Shown here piece by piece: positions 22,109-33,947 of a stretch of 53,914 nt of DNA. The translations under genes were made by a program, and so were the position numbers. The notes under the pieces were generated by a model. That model was not told where the DNA came from and made no database searches. It was given only the letters and a program-made list of their open reading frames with translations. Each line of letters begins with the position of its first letter. Position 1 is the first letter of the stretch. The DNA is from Scleroderma bovista (Eukaryota > Basidiomycota > Agaricomycetes > Boletales > Sclerodermataceae), in contig JAYMGJ010000220.1 of assembly GCA_037178675.1 (NCBI GenBank), positions 1 through 53,914 of the forward strand, written 5' to 3'.

Positions 22109-25100
22109 CTTCGCTTATCACCTGATCTCTCCGCTACTGCTGAGTATGTACTTCTGCTTCCATTAAATGTTTGTAATTCATTGATGATGACCCTCGCAGG
22201 CCTTCTTCTCTCAAGCCATATGCTTGCGGTCACCAGAGCTGCTGGCCATCCACTGCATCCACAAGTCGTGCTTGCTACTCGACACCGCTCGGTCTTTCCG
22301 ATCATATCAAGGCGGAGCATTCTGATGACGTAGATAGTGATGGACTCTATCGATGCGCTGAGGGTTGTGGCTCATCATGGAAGGTAAGTGATTGATGGTG
22401 GTCGTGAGCTGTAATTGACGTCGTCTCTTAGAGTATCAGTGGTCTGGAGTATCACCTGCAAATGTGAGCCCATCATAACTTGTGACCCCTCACACACCTG
22501 CTGAGCGTTTAATTTATAGTTCAAAAGCCCATTTCCAGCATGCAATTACAAACGCTTCCACGCCCTTCATTGATGGCTTATCCGTCCCTGCATCCGTTAA
22601 AGCATCGACGCCTAGCCAGACTGGAACAAGGAAGAAGCGGTACACTTGCCCACATGAAAACTGCCCAAACCGGTACATGCATCTAAGTGGGCTGCGCTAC
22701 CATTTGGCACATGTCAGCTGCCCGTCTACTTCTATTATCTGCGTACTGATAACTTCAATGCCTTGTCTTTGTGTTGTCGGTACATAGGGCCATCCAGCGG
22801 ATCTGCCTGGTCAGCTAGACCATATACCGCCCGCGCTGAGCCGAAAACTAGAGAGGAAAATGCGAACGCGGGCCCAGGTTGAGAGCAGTCCACCTAAGAA
22901 TGACCGATCTTTACAACAGAGGGATGTAACTGCTCACTTGGGAACCCTAGAACCGGAGGAGGCGAAAACGATAGTAAATCCGAGCCATGAACATTCTCAG
23001 TGAGCGTTGGACTTCCAATCTGCTACAATAGTCACTGTAGACTGACGGACCTCAACGCCAGTTCTAGTTTACCAGACCCCATAGAGTCTCTCACAGAACT
23101 CGCTCGGCTTGCATCAGGGTATTGTCTCAACCTCAACGGACTAGTAGCTTTGGACAATTGCCATCTTTTGCGGAATAGATATGCTACTATACGTTCGGAA
23201 GACTTGCATCAGAAAGATTATGCAAAAGGAATTGGTGGCGATTCTTCTGGAACTGGGCAATCTACAAAGGTGAGTTCACTTAACCAATTCTTTTGGTTCA
23301 TTATCGCTCTGATGCGGAGGATTTCGAGGTCGCTATTAAGACACTACGTGGGAAGCTACCAGGTGATTTAGATAGCATCAAGGTATCGTTGGTCGTTGTA
23401 CTTCAACATATCTCTGATCTCTTGTAGCGTTTCCTTGGAGAAGTCCACGTCTGGTCCAAGCTTCAACACCAAAACATCCTTGCACCGCTTGGCCTCACCA
23501 CTGAGTTTGAACAGACGGTATCGGTTGTTTCTTTATGGAGGGGAAATGCACGCGACTATGTGCAGGATAAAACCATTGATCCTCGCCCACTGGTAAGCTG
23601 GATAAAATTGAAGGAAATGTTATCTATATGTTATGCAGATTGAGGGAATTGCGCAAGGGATGGATTACCTCCATAACCACCAGCCGACCGCAATACTTCA
23701 CGGACATCTGAAAGGTGTAGGTCTAGCTTTCCCCAATATATAACTCTGTTTGATAGGGTATTGTTTCAGGCTAATGTTGTGATATCGGACGATGGCCAAG
23801 CACTCCTGACGGACTTCGGCTTCTCTGACATCGTCAGTCCTACGTCTAGTATGACCCCTGTTAGCCAGCATGAAGAAGAAGATATGATCGATTGGATGTC
23901 GCCGGAAATGTTCAAGTTTGAAAGCGTATCAGCAGAAGCAGACGTGTGGGCATTTGGAATGACAGTTCTTGTATGTTCTTTTCCCTTCCGTATACACGAA
24001 GCTAAAGGAAACCCGCACAGGAACTGTTTACACGTCAAAACCCATTCCACCACCACGCGTTCGATACTCTCTCAGTCGCGATCGCACAAGGACATCTTCC
24101 GGAACGCCCAAGTGCCGAAGATGCTTGTTCACGTATGACCGATACGTGGTGGGATATGTGCTCCCGATGCTGGCGATATGACCCCTCATCGCGACCTACG
24201 ATGGCACATATTATTCAAGAGATCGGAACTATGGTATATTCTTTGGCTTCCTGCTGGTAAGATTATCATGACCAATCCCAATAGATGTCACCGGCGTCGT
24301 CTACGCTTGACAATTTTACTAGCCTTGCCTCACCATACACCATCGAACCAATCGAACGAGGTGGGACAGCCTCAACGAGCGGTAGCAACACAGTTGAGGG
24401 CCGGATGGCGAATGGAATCAAAGTTGCAGTGAAAACCCTCCGTTATAGTCCTCCGGGAGATACAGACGACATCGAGGTTTGTTACTTTGTTACTTTGAAA
24501 ATGGGCCTGACCGCCTCCTAGCGAGTCCTCAATGATATATCTACTTGGTGCAAACTGCGCCACGCCAATATCCTCCCAGTACTCGGGATTACAACCAAGT
24601 TTGATAATGCAGTGTCGGTAGTATCTCTTTGGATGCAGAATGGAAATGCACATGACTATGTAAGAAATAATGATGTTTCCCCTGTGCCACTGGTGTGTGT
24701 ATCCTGGTAGATTTTTAACATATGAGCTCATGCTACACAGCTCGTAGGCGTCGCAAGTGGACTACGTTATTTGCATGGTCAGCATATACATCCTATATAT
24801 CATGGTAATCTCAGAGGCGTACGTGGGGATCTTCTCTGTTCTTTGATCATTATGACAAACATGCGGCAGCATAACATTTTGATCTCGCAGGGCGGCCAAG
24901 CCCTCCTCACAGACTTTGGACTGTCCAAACTTATTGGATCCCCCTCCTTTAACCCACGGCTTGTGAATTGGACATCCCCTGAGCATCTGGATGACTTCAA
25001 AGGATCTCCTGAAGGCGATGTTTGGGCGTTTGGGATGACAGCGCTGGTACGTTGGTTATTTTTTTTAATGCGCTGATGTACACCCCTCTCTACAGGAACT

Positions 25101-25356
25101 ATTCACTCGATCATTTCCATTCCACGATATCCAGGATGTGAAACAGCGGATTGTGGAAGGACCACCTGGGCGACCCAGTGATTGTACTCGTTTGACGGAT
25201 AAATGGTGGGAAATCTTTTCTTCGTGCTGGAAATATGAACCACAACTGCGTCCGTCGATTGGAGAAATGATCCGCAGAGTTGCGCAGGAGCATTTTGTAG
25301 GTTTGTGGCTCAGAGGGAACCCGGATGTGTGGCGACTTTTTCAGAATATGTTCTGA
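21662..25356 (+). CDS. C2H2 zinc-finger protein fused in frame to two pseudokinase domains
   Basis: Proposed exons: 21662-22143, 22200-22383, 22432-22463, 22520-22712, 22788-22999, 23041-23269, 23329-23382, 23428-23592, 23639-23716, 23770-23970, 24021-24233, 24285-24476, 24522-24692, 24741-24818, 24870-25046 and 25096-25356, giving 973 codons and a stop. Residues 1-160 are Ser/Gln-rich with ten CAA-coded Gln. Next come C2H2-type fingers: C-GHQS-C...H-IKAE-H, C-AEG-C...H, and C-PHEN-C...H-LA-H. The joint to the kinases is a phase-2 intron at 23000-23040; unspliced, TGA at 23001 would end a 368-residue finger protein. Kinase A has VAIK but HGHLKG (catalytic Asp to His), DFG intact, and a two-residue gap before the hinge. 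Kinase C has VAVK, HGNLRG and DFG, with Asp for the alpha-C Glu. Both look catalytically dead. The 41-nt joint intron is short, so the finger-kinase fusion is less sure than the A-C fusion. Confidence 0.72.
22080..22109 (+). repeat. CAA trinucleotide run coding polyglutamine
   Basis: Ten consecutive CAA codons inside the first exon of the zinc-finger gene. It is a likely site of length variation. Confidence 0.85.
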
Positions 25357-26021
25357 TGCTGAATACTACATTGGTCAGTCTTAGCAGCACAATCCGGACG
25401 GAGCAGGTGGAAACCTAACGACTCATTACAGCATCAAATCGACAACAATTATGCCATGCGGACATGTCCACTAATCTTCGTCGAAGTTACCAGAGTTTAC
25501 TTTTAGGAAACTAGAAATATTATGACCTTGACCGAGTTTACATATGTCGAGTCTCAGATCTCGACATGCGGCCTTCATATTTGCTTACCAAGTAACGCGG
25601 ACATGCGTATCATATGCACCTGGGTGAACCAATGGGAATATTTCTAGTTGAAACATCTAGTACACACATCCGTATGTACAGCCTCGACCCAGCAACACAC
25701 ACAAGTCAGTACGAGACACTACAACAACATGACCAACAAAACAAAAAAAGTCTACATACAAAAATAGATAGCAAGAAACGCGGGAGAATTTGCAAGTCCT
25801 CTAATGGTACACTTTTCATCTTCTGAAAGGGAGATAAATGAGTACTTTCGTGGGAGTGCATGATACCGACATCACGCACCAACTTCAACTACCAGCGCTT
25901 ACTGCCGATACCACAACAACTTCACAGACCTCTGAGTCTCTTCCTTCTGACGGTGTTTTCTCGATTCGTACCATCTCGCCGTCGCAGCCGCAGAAGCTGC
26001 ATAACAGTGCCCATCAGCCTA
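25357..26021. other. Intergenic region
   Basis: Follows the stop of the zinc-finger/kinase gene. An open plus-strand frame runs from 25838 but has Thr/Ser-rich low-complexity content and lies over the membrane-protein-like remnant on the other strand. No confident gene. Confidence 0.3.
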
Positions 26022-26350
26022 CTATCCATACATCTCGCGATAAGTCATCGAGGGGGGCTCACCTCGCCTGTATGCCCCATCCCTCCCGATTCCACACAAC
26101 CACAGCAAAGCGCAAACAGGCACCCATAGGACCCATGCACCGAGTGCCCATACAGTCCATCCAATTGTGCTCCCCACAGCGCGAGCTAAGAGCAAGATAG
26201 GTGTGGGTATCCACGCAGGCGGAGGAGAGGCGGCGGCAAGGACGGCAAGGTGCAAAAAACGCGTGCATTCGATTGTGAAGAAAACAGGGACGAGAAGGAA
26301 GGCATAGACTATCGATGTTATTGGTGGTGAATTGGTAGTATGGACGCGGT
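26022..26350 (-). pseudogene. Remnant of a small membrane-protein gene
   Basis: One minus-strand frame is open from about 26350 to a stop at 26022. It reads KPPHR..TTNSPPIT, then two hydrophobic segments (VYAFLLVPVFFTIE and a second near VWALGAWVLWVPVCALL) and ends PPSMTYREMYG. The composition is that of a short two-span membrane protein of a kind I have seen as uncharacterised in basidiomycetes. A stop lies directly upstream with no ATG between, so the 5' part is missing or in an exon I cannot place. Confidence 0.35.
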
Positions 26351-26639
26351 GTGGCGGTTTGACGACAAAAGTTTAGTCCAGTGGAAGTATGAGCAAGGTC
26401 AGAGACGTACCCAAACACTGCATCTTCTTCCTACCCGGAGTTCAACGGCTGACTGTCAGGTATGTCAAATTCTGTAGACCCAGGTGGACGAAAAAGCACT
26501 TGTAAGAGCGTGGTTGATATAATGAATCCAAATTTCCAAAACTAGTAATCAAGCACCCAATCTTATCATCGTATGGGTCGGAGTTGAAATTTGAAATTTA
26601 GCAGAATTCCCCAGGCGCAACGAGACAACAGACACACCG

Positions 26640-27663
26640 CAGTCGGAACTACCCCCCAGTCTACGTCTACAAGACCCTACCTCTCTTCAACGGTAGCTAT
26701 AAGAGCGATAATGACGAGCCGGCGCATTGGTTCGCCCAGTTTCAGTTAACACTCCCAGACCCGTGGCCCGAAACAACCAAAGTGCAGCGGTTCCAGATGC
26801 AGCTGGAACCTGGGGGAATACGCAGATGAGTGGTTCGGTGCGTTACCAGCAGCAGAATGCACCTCCTTGGCGGTCATCAGAACGGCGTTCTTGAAACGGT
26901 GGTCATCAGCCAAGCGACCAAAGCTGTCGAGGGTTGAGCAGAGGGCACGGATTAAGGATCAGGGCTTGAAAGAAGAAGACGTCGGAAAGTTGATACAAGG
27001 AGGGCGAGTGGAAGATTACGGGCAGAATATCTGGGCGGAGCGGGTGATGAAATTAGCGTTGAGTATGGTCCGAAACGCGAATGGGACGCTCATCGAACTA
27101 TGCGATCGAGACGGCTCCAACGATTTTGCGCGATCACCTACAAGAAGGATACAGAAGCTTGGGAGACTTCATTCAAGCAGTGGCAGATGTAACGCTGGCG
27201 AGGCTCCAACGCAGTAAAGAAGGACCGTAAACGAGATTCAGATATTGTAACGCTGAAACAGCAGGTAGCCCAGCTAAGGGTGCAGACGTCAACAGCACCG
27301 TATCAGGCGTCACCTCGTTCGAGTCCCACCACATCTTATGTTAATCCAGCTCCAGGTACAGCAGGATTTATGATTCCACAAGTAATTACACCGTCATCTG
27401 CGCCCCCTCTCCCTGACACACCGCAGTCGTGCAACCCAGTCCCCGACAGAGACTCACCAGTGCTTAGAGCCCCCTTGTCACAGGCAGGATGGGATACTAA
27501 CGATCACGTTAATGGGAACCTGAACAATGTTACTGTCCAAGCCCCATCCACCACTGTCGTCGCGTTGGTCTCTACACCTCCCGGGTACCAACCCCCAACC
27601 CCCAACCCCCAGCTCCCTTCTCAGACTCTCCCATACTTGTTCTCGCGGTATTGGGTTGTGTAG
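26640..27663 (+). mobile_element. Degenerate retroelement gag
   Basis: Reads, over at least three frames, as the capsid-type gag common in basidiomycete LTR retroelements: PLFNGSYKSD...HWFAQFQLTLPD, KVQRFQMQLEPG, then 26867 onward IRTAFLKRW...RARIKDQGLKEEDVGK...YGQNIWAERVMKLALSM, and last LQRSKE and a Pro/Ser-rich tail ending at 27663. Frameshifts near 26820, 27110 and 27210 break it. No protease, reverse transcriptase or integrase follows, so this is a truncated fossil lying between the two multi-kinase genes. Confidence 0.7.
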
Positions 27664-28347
27664 ATTGTCACCTCGTCCTGTTTGCCCTCCGTCTCTGTAG
27701 TGTACATGTCAATATGGTATGACTAGCCTGTCCTCAGGTACCTGATTCCCACAATCAGTCCTTATCATATAGACAATTTCCAGTCCCTTTGCATCAGCTA
27801 TCGGTGACGTGTACGGTCAATAGGCTCTTGTTGCGCAGTGATAGGACGCGATTGGGCACTGGGGAACAACGGCAGCAGCAAGCCAGCAAGGACTAACGAT
27901 GAATAGTGACAGGGCTTCATTGTGACGTATAGAAAGGTGGCCAGAGATCTCATATGTAGCACTGCAACGAGCATGGAGCTTGATTCCTCGGATTTCAATG
28001 GTACTGCCAGGTTTTTAAGGGTTTCGAGAGCATTCATCACAGCGCTCGTCACTGTCTGCAATGCAATGCAATAGGGCTATACAACTGTTTTTCTGGGATT
28101 CGCAGTTAGTCTGTTAGCATATCTGAACACCCTAACTCTGCCTCCCCCCCCACCCATACCTCTCGAGTCCAACAGATGTGGCTAAGTGCCGAAACGTATC
28201 AGTCGCGAAAAACAATGGTACAGTTGAAGGTGAGGTGGACACACAAGAGAGTTACATCCCAAATCATTCTAACAAAAAGTTACAAGGGTCACCAACAACG
28301 GATATAGTTGTGCACTCTGCGTACGGATTATCACCTAGGTTTCATGT
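27664..28347. other. Region 3' of the four-kinase gene
   Basis: A minus-strand frame at 27798-28061 encodes 87 residues with a hydrophobic C-terminal half, but I recognise no family. A C-run lies near 28145. No further gene seen. Confidence 0.3.
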
Positions 28348-31300
28348 TCAAGCCCGTTCTCGCATCTTTTCCATGAGGAGCCTCCGGAAGCTGTCCCCAT
28401 CGCGCCGCAGAGACTCCAGTAGTTCGTCTTCAATCATCCGAAGGATCTCTTCAATCGAAGGACGTAACGATGGATCGCACTGCCAGCACCACGAGCATAT
28501 TTTCCACCACCCATCTGTCAACCGTTGACAAGTAATTTCATCACTGGGACGGTCAGGCGGTCCCAGTATGATGCGTTGTTCAAGCTCTTTTGAATTCCAA
28601 ATTGAATGGAACGGAAACGCTCGAGTAAATAGTTCCTACGGATTCCTTCAGTGTCGGCAGTCGAATGGGAAGGAGACCTCGGCGTACCAGGGCTGTCATC
28701 CCAAATGCCCACACATCTCCCGCAGCAGACCCTCTTGGTACATCAAGATGTTCGGGGGATCTCCAATTAATTGTTCCTACACTGGAAACTTCGACAGTGA
28801 TCGGGAAGGAAGACTCAAGAAGACCAGACAGTCCGAAGTCCGAAAGGAGCGCTTCACCACGATAGGATATCAGTACATTTGACTATTACACGGGTCAGTT
28901 AAGCCATCGTCTGTGAATCGAAAACTTAACATACGCCTTTCAGCGAGCCGTGAAATATGGGACGTGGGGCAAGTGTGTGAAGGAAACACAATCCATTTGC
29001 AACCCCTAGGAGCTAAATAGAGCGAATATTAGCGTTACAACGGGAAAGAAACATGATCTCCTGTATACCAGAGGGCTAGGATCAACATCACAATTTTGCA
29101 CATATTCGTGTGCATTCCCCATCTTCATCCATTCGGACACCAGTGACACCGTGCCATCAAACTTTGTAGTAATTCCAAACAGTGGAAGAATGTTCTCATG
29201 GCGCAGGGTGGTCCAGACATGCACTTCTCCAACGATATGCTGAATAGCAGTCAGACCTATTCACAAAGAAGCGGCGATATGTCAAACCTTAATGACGTCC
29301 ATGCTGCGCGGGGGACTGCTACGAATGGTTTTCACTGCCACATTTGTGGCCATGCAACGACGAAGACAACACAGAGCGGCCACCGTCGTCCATATATCGC
29401 CCCGATGCAACTTGCCCCGGTATACGATGGCTGTGTTACCGTGGATTGGTGTTCTTTCGTCTCGGTCAACGTGCTCATTGAGGTGCATGTTATAGGAAGA
29501 TGCAAGTTCTTGAAGTGCAAATGTTGGGTCCATTGTAGTCTCATTCTATTGAAGGTTATATTTGTTATCTTTCAGCAGCGAAGGATAACTTACATGTATC
29601 GTCAAGTCAGAATCTATCTGCATGAATTAGTCGATAACGGGAAATATAAAACAAGTTAGGAGTATACCATTCTTTTAATAGTTCTGATGATATCTGACAT
29701 GGTAGGTCGCAAGGAGGGGTCGCGGTTCCAGCACGAGGAACACATATCCCACCACTGGTTCGTCAGACGAGAACATGTTTCCTCGTCACTCGGGCGATCG
29801 GGTGGTCCTCGTCGAATTCTGGTAAAAAGGCTCTTGATAGTTTGGCGATCGTGGAAAGGAATTCTCCGCGTAAACAATTCCTGCCACAGACTCAACTCGA
29901 CTTCACTGCAACAAGCGAACGAAACGTACCAAGGCCGTCATTCCAAAAGCCCACACGTCCGCTTCTACTGATCCGTAGCCATTGTCAAGTATTTCTGGTG
30001 CCACCCAGTTTAGGATATCCTTGAGCGGAGCTGAGATGGTTAACGTGAACGAAGAGTTAATGAGGGAGGAGAAACCGAAGTCAAGGAGAAGCGCTCGGCC
30101 GTCTTCGGAAATTACCACATTGACCTGCAACAACGTTCCATCAAGTGCAGCGTTCATGTAAACAGACTTACACCTTTCATATCACCATGGATTATTGAGC
30201 CAGAAGAGTGATTATGAAGGTATTGTAATCCCCGCGCAATCCCAAGTATCTAAACAATAGTTCACCCTTGTCGATCTCTTTTGAGACATTCGTCTTACCA
30301 AAGAACGAGGATCGATAGCCTGATCTTGCACATAATTGTGAGCGTTTCCTTTCGCCATCCATGGAGTCACGATTGACACAGTCCGTTCGAAGTCAGTTGT
30401 AATGCCTAGAAGCGGGATGATATGTTCGTGACGGACAGTCCACCATAAGTGTAATTTCCTGAGAAAATGCTGTCCAAGAATCAGAGCAAGCGAAACTGTG
30501 ATGATTCAACGTACCTGGATAGTTTCTATATCTCCTGGAGGACCACCGTGAGGAGTCTTTATGGCCACCTTCTTTGCCCGTACATTAGAGGGAGGCTGAA
30601 CAATGGAGCATGAGTACCTTTATCTTCATAGCCTGTTCTTCATCTAGAAGCCTACTCCCTACAGTTGCTGATGCAGCCGCTTTTTCCTTCGGGTACAGTG
30701 TCCCTGAACACACAGTAGCATACCCTCCACGGAAAAAGATATTATTGTCTCTGGACACCCGTCCGTTGAGGATGATGCTGGAAGGCTGATCGCGACTTGA
30801 TGTTACTCCACCTTGCCCCATCTGTACCATGTACGACGATGCCTTCTCAGCGAATTCTTCGAGTGTCAACATTAGGTCCCCTTTGGTCTTACCCTAGTGT
30901 AGGCTATTATGTACGTGGATTACTCCAACTCAGAACGATGGCTTACGTGCGTTGTCACGCCAGAACGCATCTTCTGCACAATTTGTTTGATAATGAAGAA
31001 CACAAAATATGAGGAACATACCACTTTCTCAATTGTCTGGACGATATGCAACATCGTAGGTCGTAATGAAGGGTCACGGTTCCAGCACGAGAAACACATA
31101 TTCCACCACCGTTTTGTCATACGAGAACGCGTCTCCTCTTTACTCGGACGGTCTGGCGGTCCTTGGAAAATTCTCTGCGTGACACCCACCACGTTCCGGG
31201 CATCATGGAAAGGAATCCTCCGCACAAACAGTTCCTACGTAAATTAAAACTGGACGGGGGTGAACAACGCAGCAACATACCAGGCATGTCATCCCAAATG

Positions 31301-33548
31301 CCCATACATCCGCTTCAGTTGATACATCGAATTTCGCAAATACTTCCGGTGCCATCCAGTTTGGTGTCCCTCCGTGAGGGCCAGAGGTGGTCAGGCTAAA
31401 TGAAGAATTCCGCAATAGTGAATGTCCAAAATCATGAAGTAGTGCCCGGCCGTCGTCAGATATTAATATGTTGGCCTATAATATTATGGATGAATACGGC
31501 CGACTACTGGAGGAATACACTTACACCTTTCAGGTTTCCATGAATTATGGGACCTGAGGGGTGATTATGCAGATAGCATAGTCCTTGTGCAATCCCACGG
31601 ATCTAAACAACATACAGCCGTCAATCCCTTCATGTTGTTTCAACTTACCAAAGGACGAGGATCAATCGTGGTATCTTGTACATAATCATGTGCATTTCCT
31701 TTGTCCATCCATGGAGAGACAATTGACACTGTCAAATCGAAGTCGGTCGTGATGCCCAGGAATGGGAGGACATGATGGTGACGAAACTTTGACCATAAAT
31801 GTGCTTCCCTGAGAAAACGCTGCCCCGAAATCAGAGCAAGCCAATGTGGGATGACTGAAATACCTTGATGGTTTCCAGGTCTCCAAGAGAACTGCTAAGT
31901 GGAGTCTTGATAGCCACCTTTGTTTCCTCCATATTAGAGGGACGCTGTACCATTGTGTCCTTTTCTTCACCAGTGGCTGCGATAGCCACTTTTGGCTCTG
32001 GGGATAGAGTGCCCCTGCGAACAGTAGCATACCCTCCACGTCTCAAGGTTGTATTGTTATTGGAGACTCGCCCGTCGAGCAGGATGGAATATCGCATTGC
32101 ACGTCGGGCGAGTTCTTTGAGTGTCCTCCTGAGGTCTTCCGAAGTAGGGTTGGTGTCATCATCTGTCGATTCTTGATTAGCATGTCTGCGTAGGACTGCC
32201 TAAGGGCGGAGGTAAGTATGGGCATCAACCGCAAAAATAAGATACACACCTCACAAGGAAGCGGGCTGGCGTCAATTTTAGATATAGTCTGAGTGTAAGG
32301 AATATTTTCAGTCAAATACTTAGGATTGGAGGCTTCGCAGCATACCTGTAAAGCCCTGATGTTCTTAACAAGATCTGACATCGAAGGACGCAGCAATGGG
32401 TCACGATGCCAGCATGACAAGCACAAGTTCCACCATCCATCCGTGAGGCGAGAGTAGACTATCTCATCGCTAGGACGTTCACGTTCTTTTAATAAAATGT
32501 GATACATGACCATGGCCCTGTTCTTCAGATGATCAAATGGGCGCTTTCTGGTAAACAACTCCTGCAAATATAGAATTAACGCCATTAGTCGAAAAGTGGC
32601 CGCTTTTCTCACTAGTGCTGTCATTCCAAAAGCCCATATGTCACCTGCGGTGGTCATTGTTAACTGGTCCGTGTCCAGATATTCAGGCGCCATCCAATCC
32701 AAGGTCCCCCCTGGGTGCTGCTCTCGAGTCATGCTAAACGAAGTTGCGGCAAGATGGGAGGTACCAAAGTCGGTGAGGAGTGCGTGGCCGTCATCAGAGA
32801 TCAACACGTTGGACTGTTATGAAGATATCTGGAATAAAGCATATGGCATAGAAACAAATCTACCCACGCCTTTGATGTCTCCATGTATAATAGGACCAAG
32901 CTCATGCACATGGAGGTAATGCAGCCCATTTGCGATTCCTAGGATCTAGACAACAACTGCTTAGATGCACAATGAGCGCAGGATCATGGAGCATACCAGG
33001 GGACGAGGATCATTGTCTACGTCCTGTACGAAATCGAATGCGTTGCCTCTTGGCATCAACGGAGACACAATGGAGATTGTATGGTCAAATGCAGTCGTAA
33101 TTCCGAGCAATTCAAGAATGTTTTCGTGTGCAAGTTTGGACCAAATATAGACTTCTGCGAGCAGTCTCTGATACATTATCATGAGACATAAGCTGTCGGG
33201 CATTGAGTTAATACACTGCTGACCTTGAGTACAGGAAGATCATTCTTGTCACCGTAACGAACAACCTTCACTGCTACCTTTAGTTGCTGTGGGTACAAAG
33301 TCCCCTCGTATACGAGGCCATAACTGCCAGATCCGACGCGCCTTGATACGTCTCGAGAAATCCGTTCTCCGAGGTTGAGGGAGGTGAACCGCTGATCTAC
33401 TACGCTCTGCAGCTCTGTGACAATAACCTTAGCAATAAACAGTCGGATCAATGCCCATGGGAGTTGGTTTAGTACGTTCGACAAAGACACGTATACATAC
33501 ATTTTGATTTTGGGATGAAGAAGTCTGGTCAGATTGTCCTGGTAGCAT
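28348..33548 (-). CDS. Four-kinase-domain protein (active-dead-active-dead)
   Basis: Twenty-five exons, all phase 0, give 1325 codons from ATG 33548 to TGA 28348. Domain 1 (residues 1-306): 33501-33548, 33224-33427, 32997-33167, 32868-32945, 32613-32813, 32346-32561. Linker 32250-32288. Domain 2 (320-650): 31864-32199, 31649-31819, 31525-31602, 31281-31475, 31022-31234. Linker 30947-30973. Domain 3 (660-988): 30618-30893, 30515-30568, 30299-30469, 30172-30249, 29930-30124, 29668-29880. Linker 29594-29617. Domain 4 (997-1325): 29288-29545, 29069-29239, 28935-29012, 28688-28882, 28348-28635. Catalytic loops read HGDIKG, HGNLKG, HGDMKG and HGSLKG; DFG and the VAIK/VAVK lysine are kept in all four. 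Domains 1 and 3 should be active, while 2 and 4 lack the catalytic Asp. The linker micro-exons of 39, 27 and 24 nt keep the frame. An alternative reading is four adjacent genes, but every joint splices in frame without a stop. Confidence 0.77.
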
Positions 33549-33947
33549 CAAGCACCAATTCTGCGACAGTTGTACGGACCCGAATCCGTGGTAAAAAGAT
33601 ATGAAAGACAGGCCCTAAAGCGTTGATTACGTAATAAGCGCCACTCAATGATTGGCCTATCTTGGTCCTTATCTCCTCCCTGCTCGTGAGATATGGTTTC
33701 TTTCTTCACAGCCATGCACATAAGTCTACAAGTGAAAAGTTATCTTCCCGTTCAAGGTAATTCGGCTTGTTCGACCTATACAGGCCGCAATCAATGATGC
33801 TAATAACACCACTGCCCACAAGGTTCAGCGTCCATAGTCAAAGAACAAGACCGTAGCTATGATAGAAAGACTGAATCAGATGGCGGCGTCATAGAAATCT
33901 TTGTCGTCCTCGCCCGTAATCCTCACTAGTCACCATCATTGAGTGAC

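Noticed and set aside
25838..26200. A Thr/Ser-rich plus-strand frame as a gene
   Set aside because: Low complexity, no motif, and it overlaps a more convincing membrane-protein remnant on the other strand.
28520..31400. Plus-strand frames opposite the four-kinase gene
   Set aside because: They are antisense shadows of the kinase exons, ending at the intron positions and lacking any motif.
17544..33548. Polycistronic, operon-like reading of the kinase arrays
   Set aside because: In-frame splicing at every joint is simpler in a fungus than several genes on one transcript.
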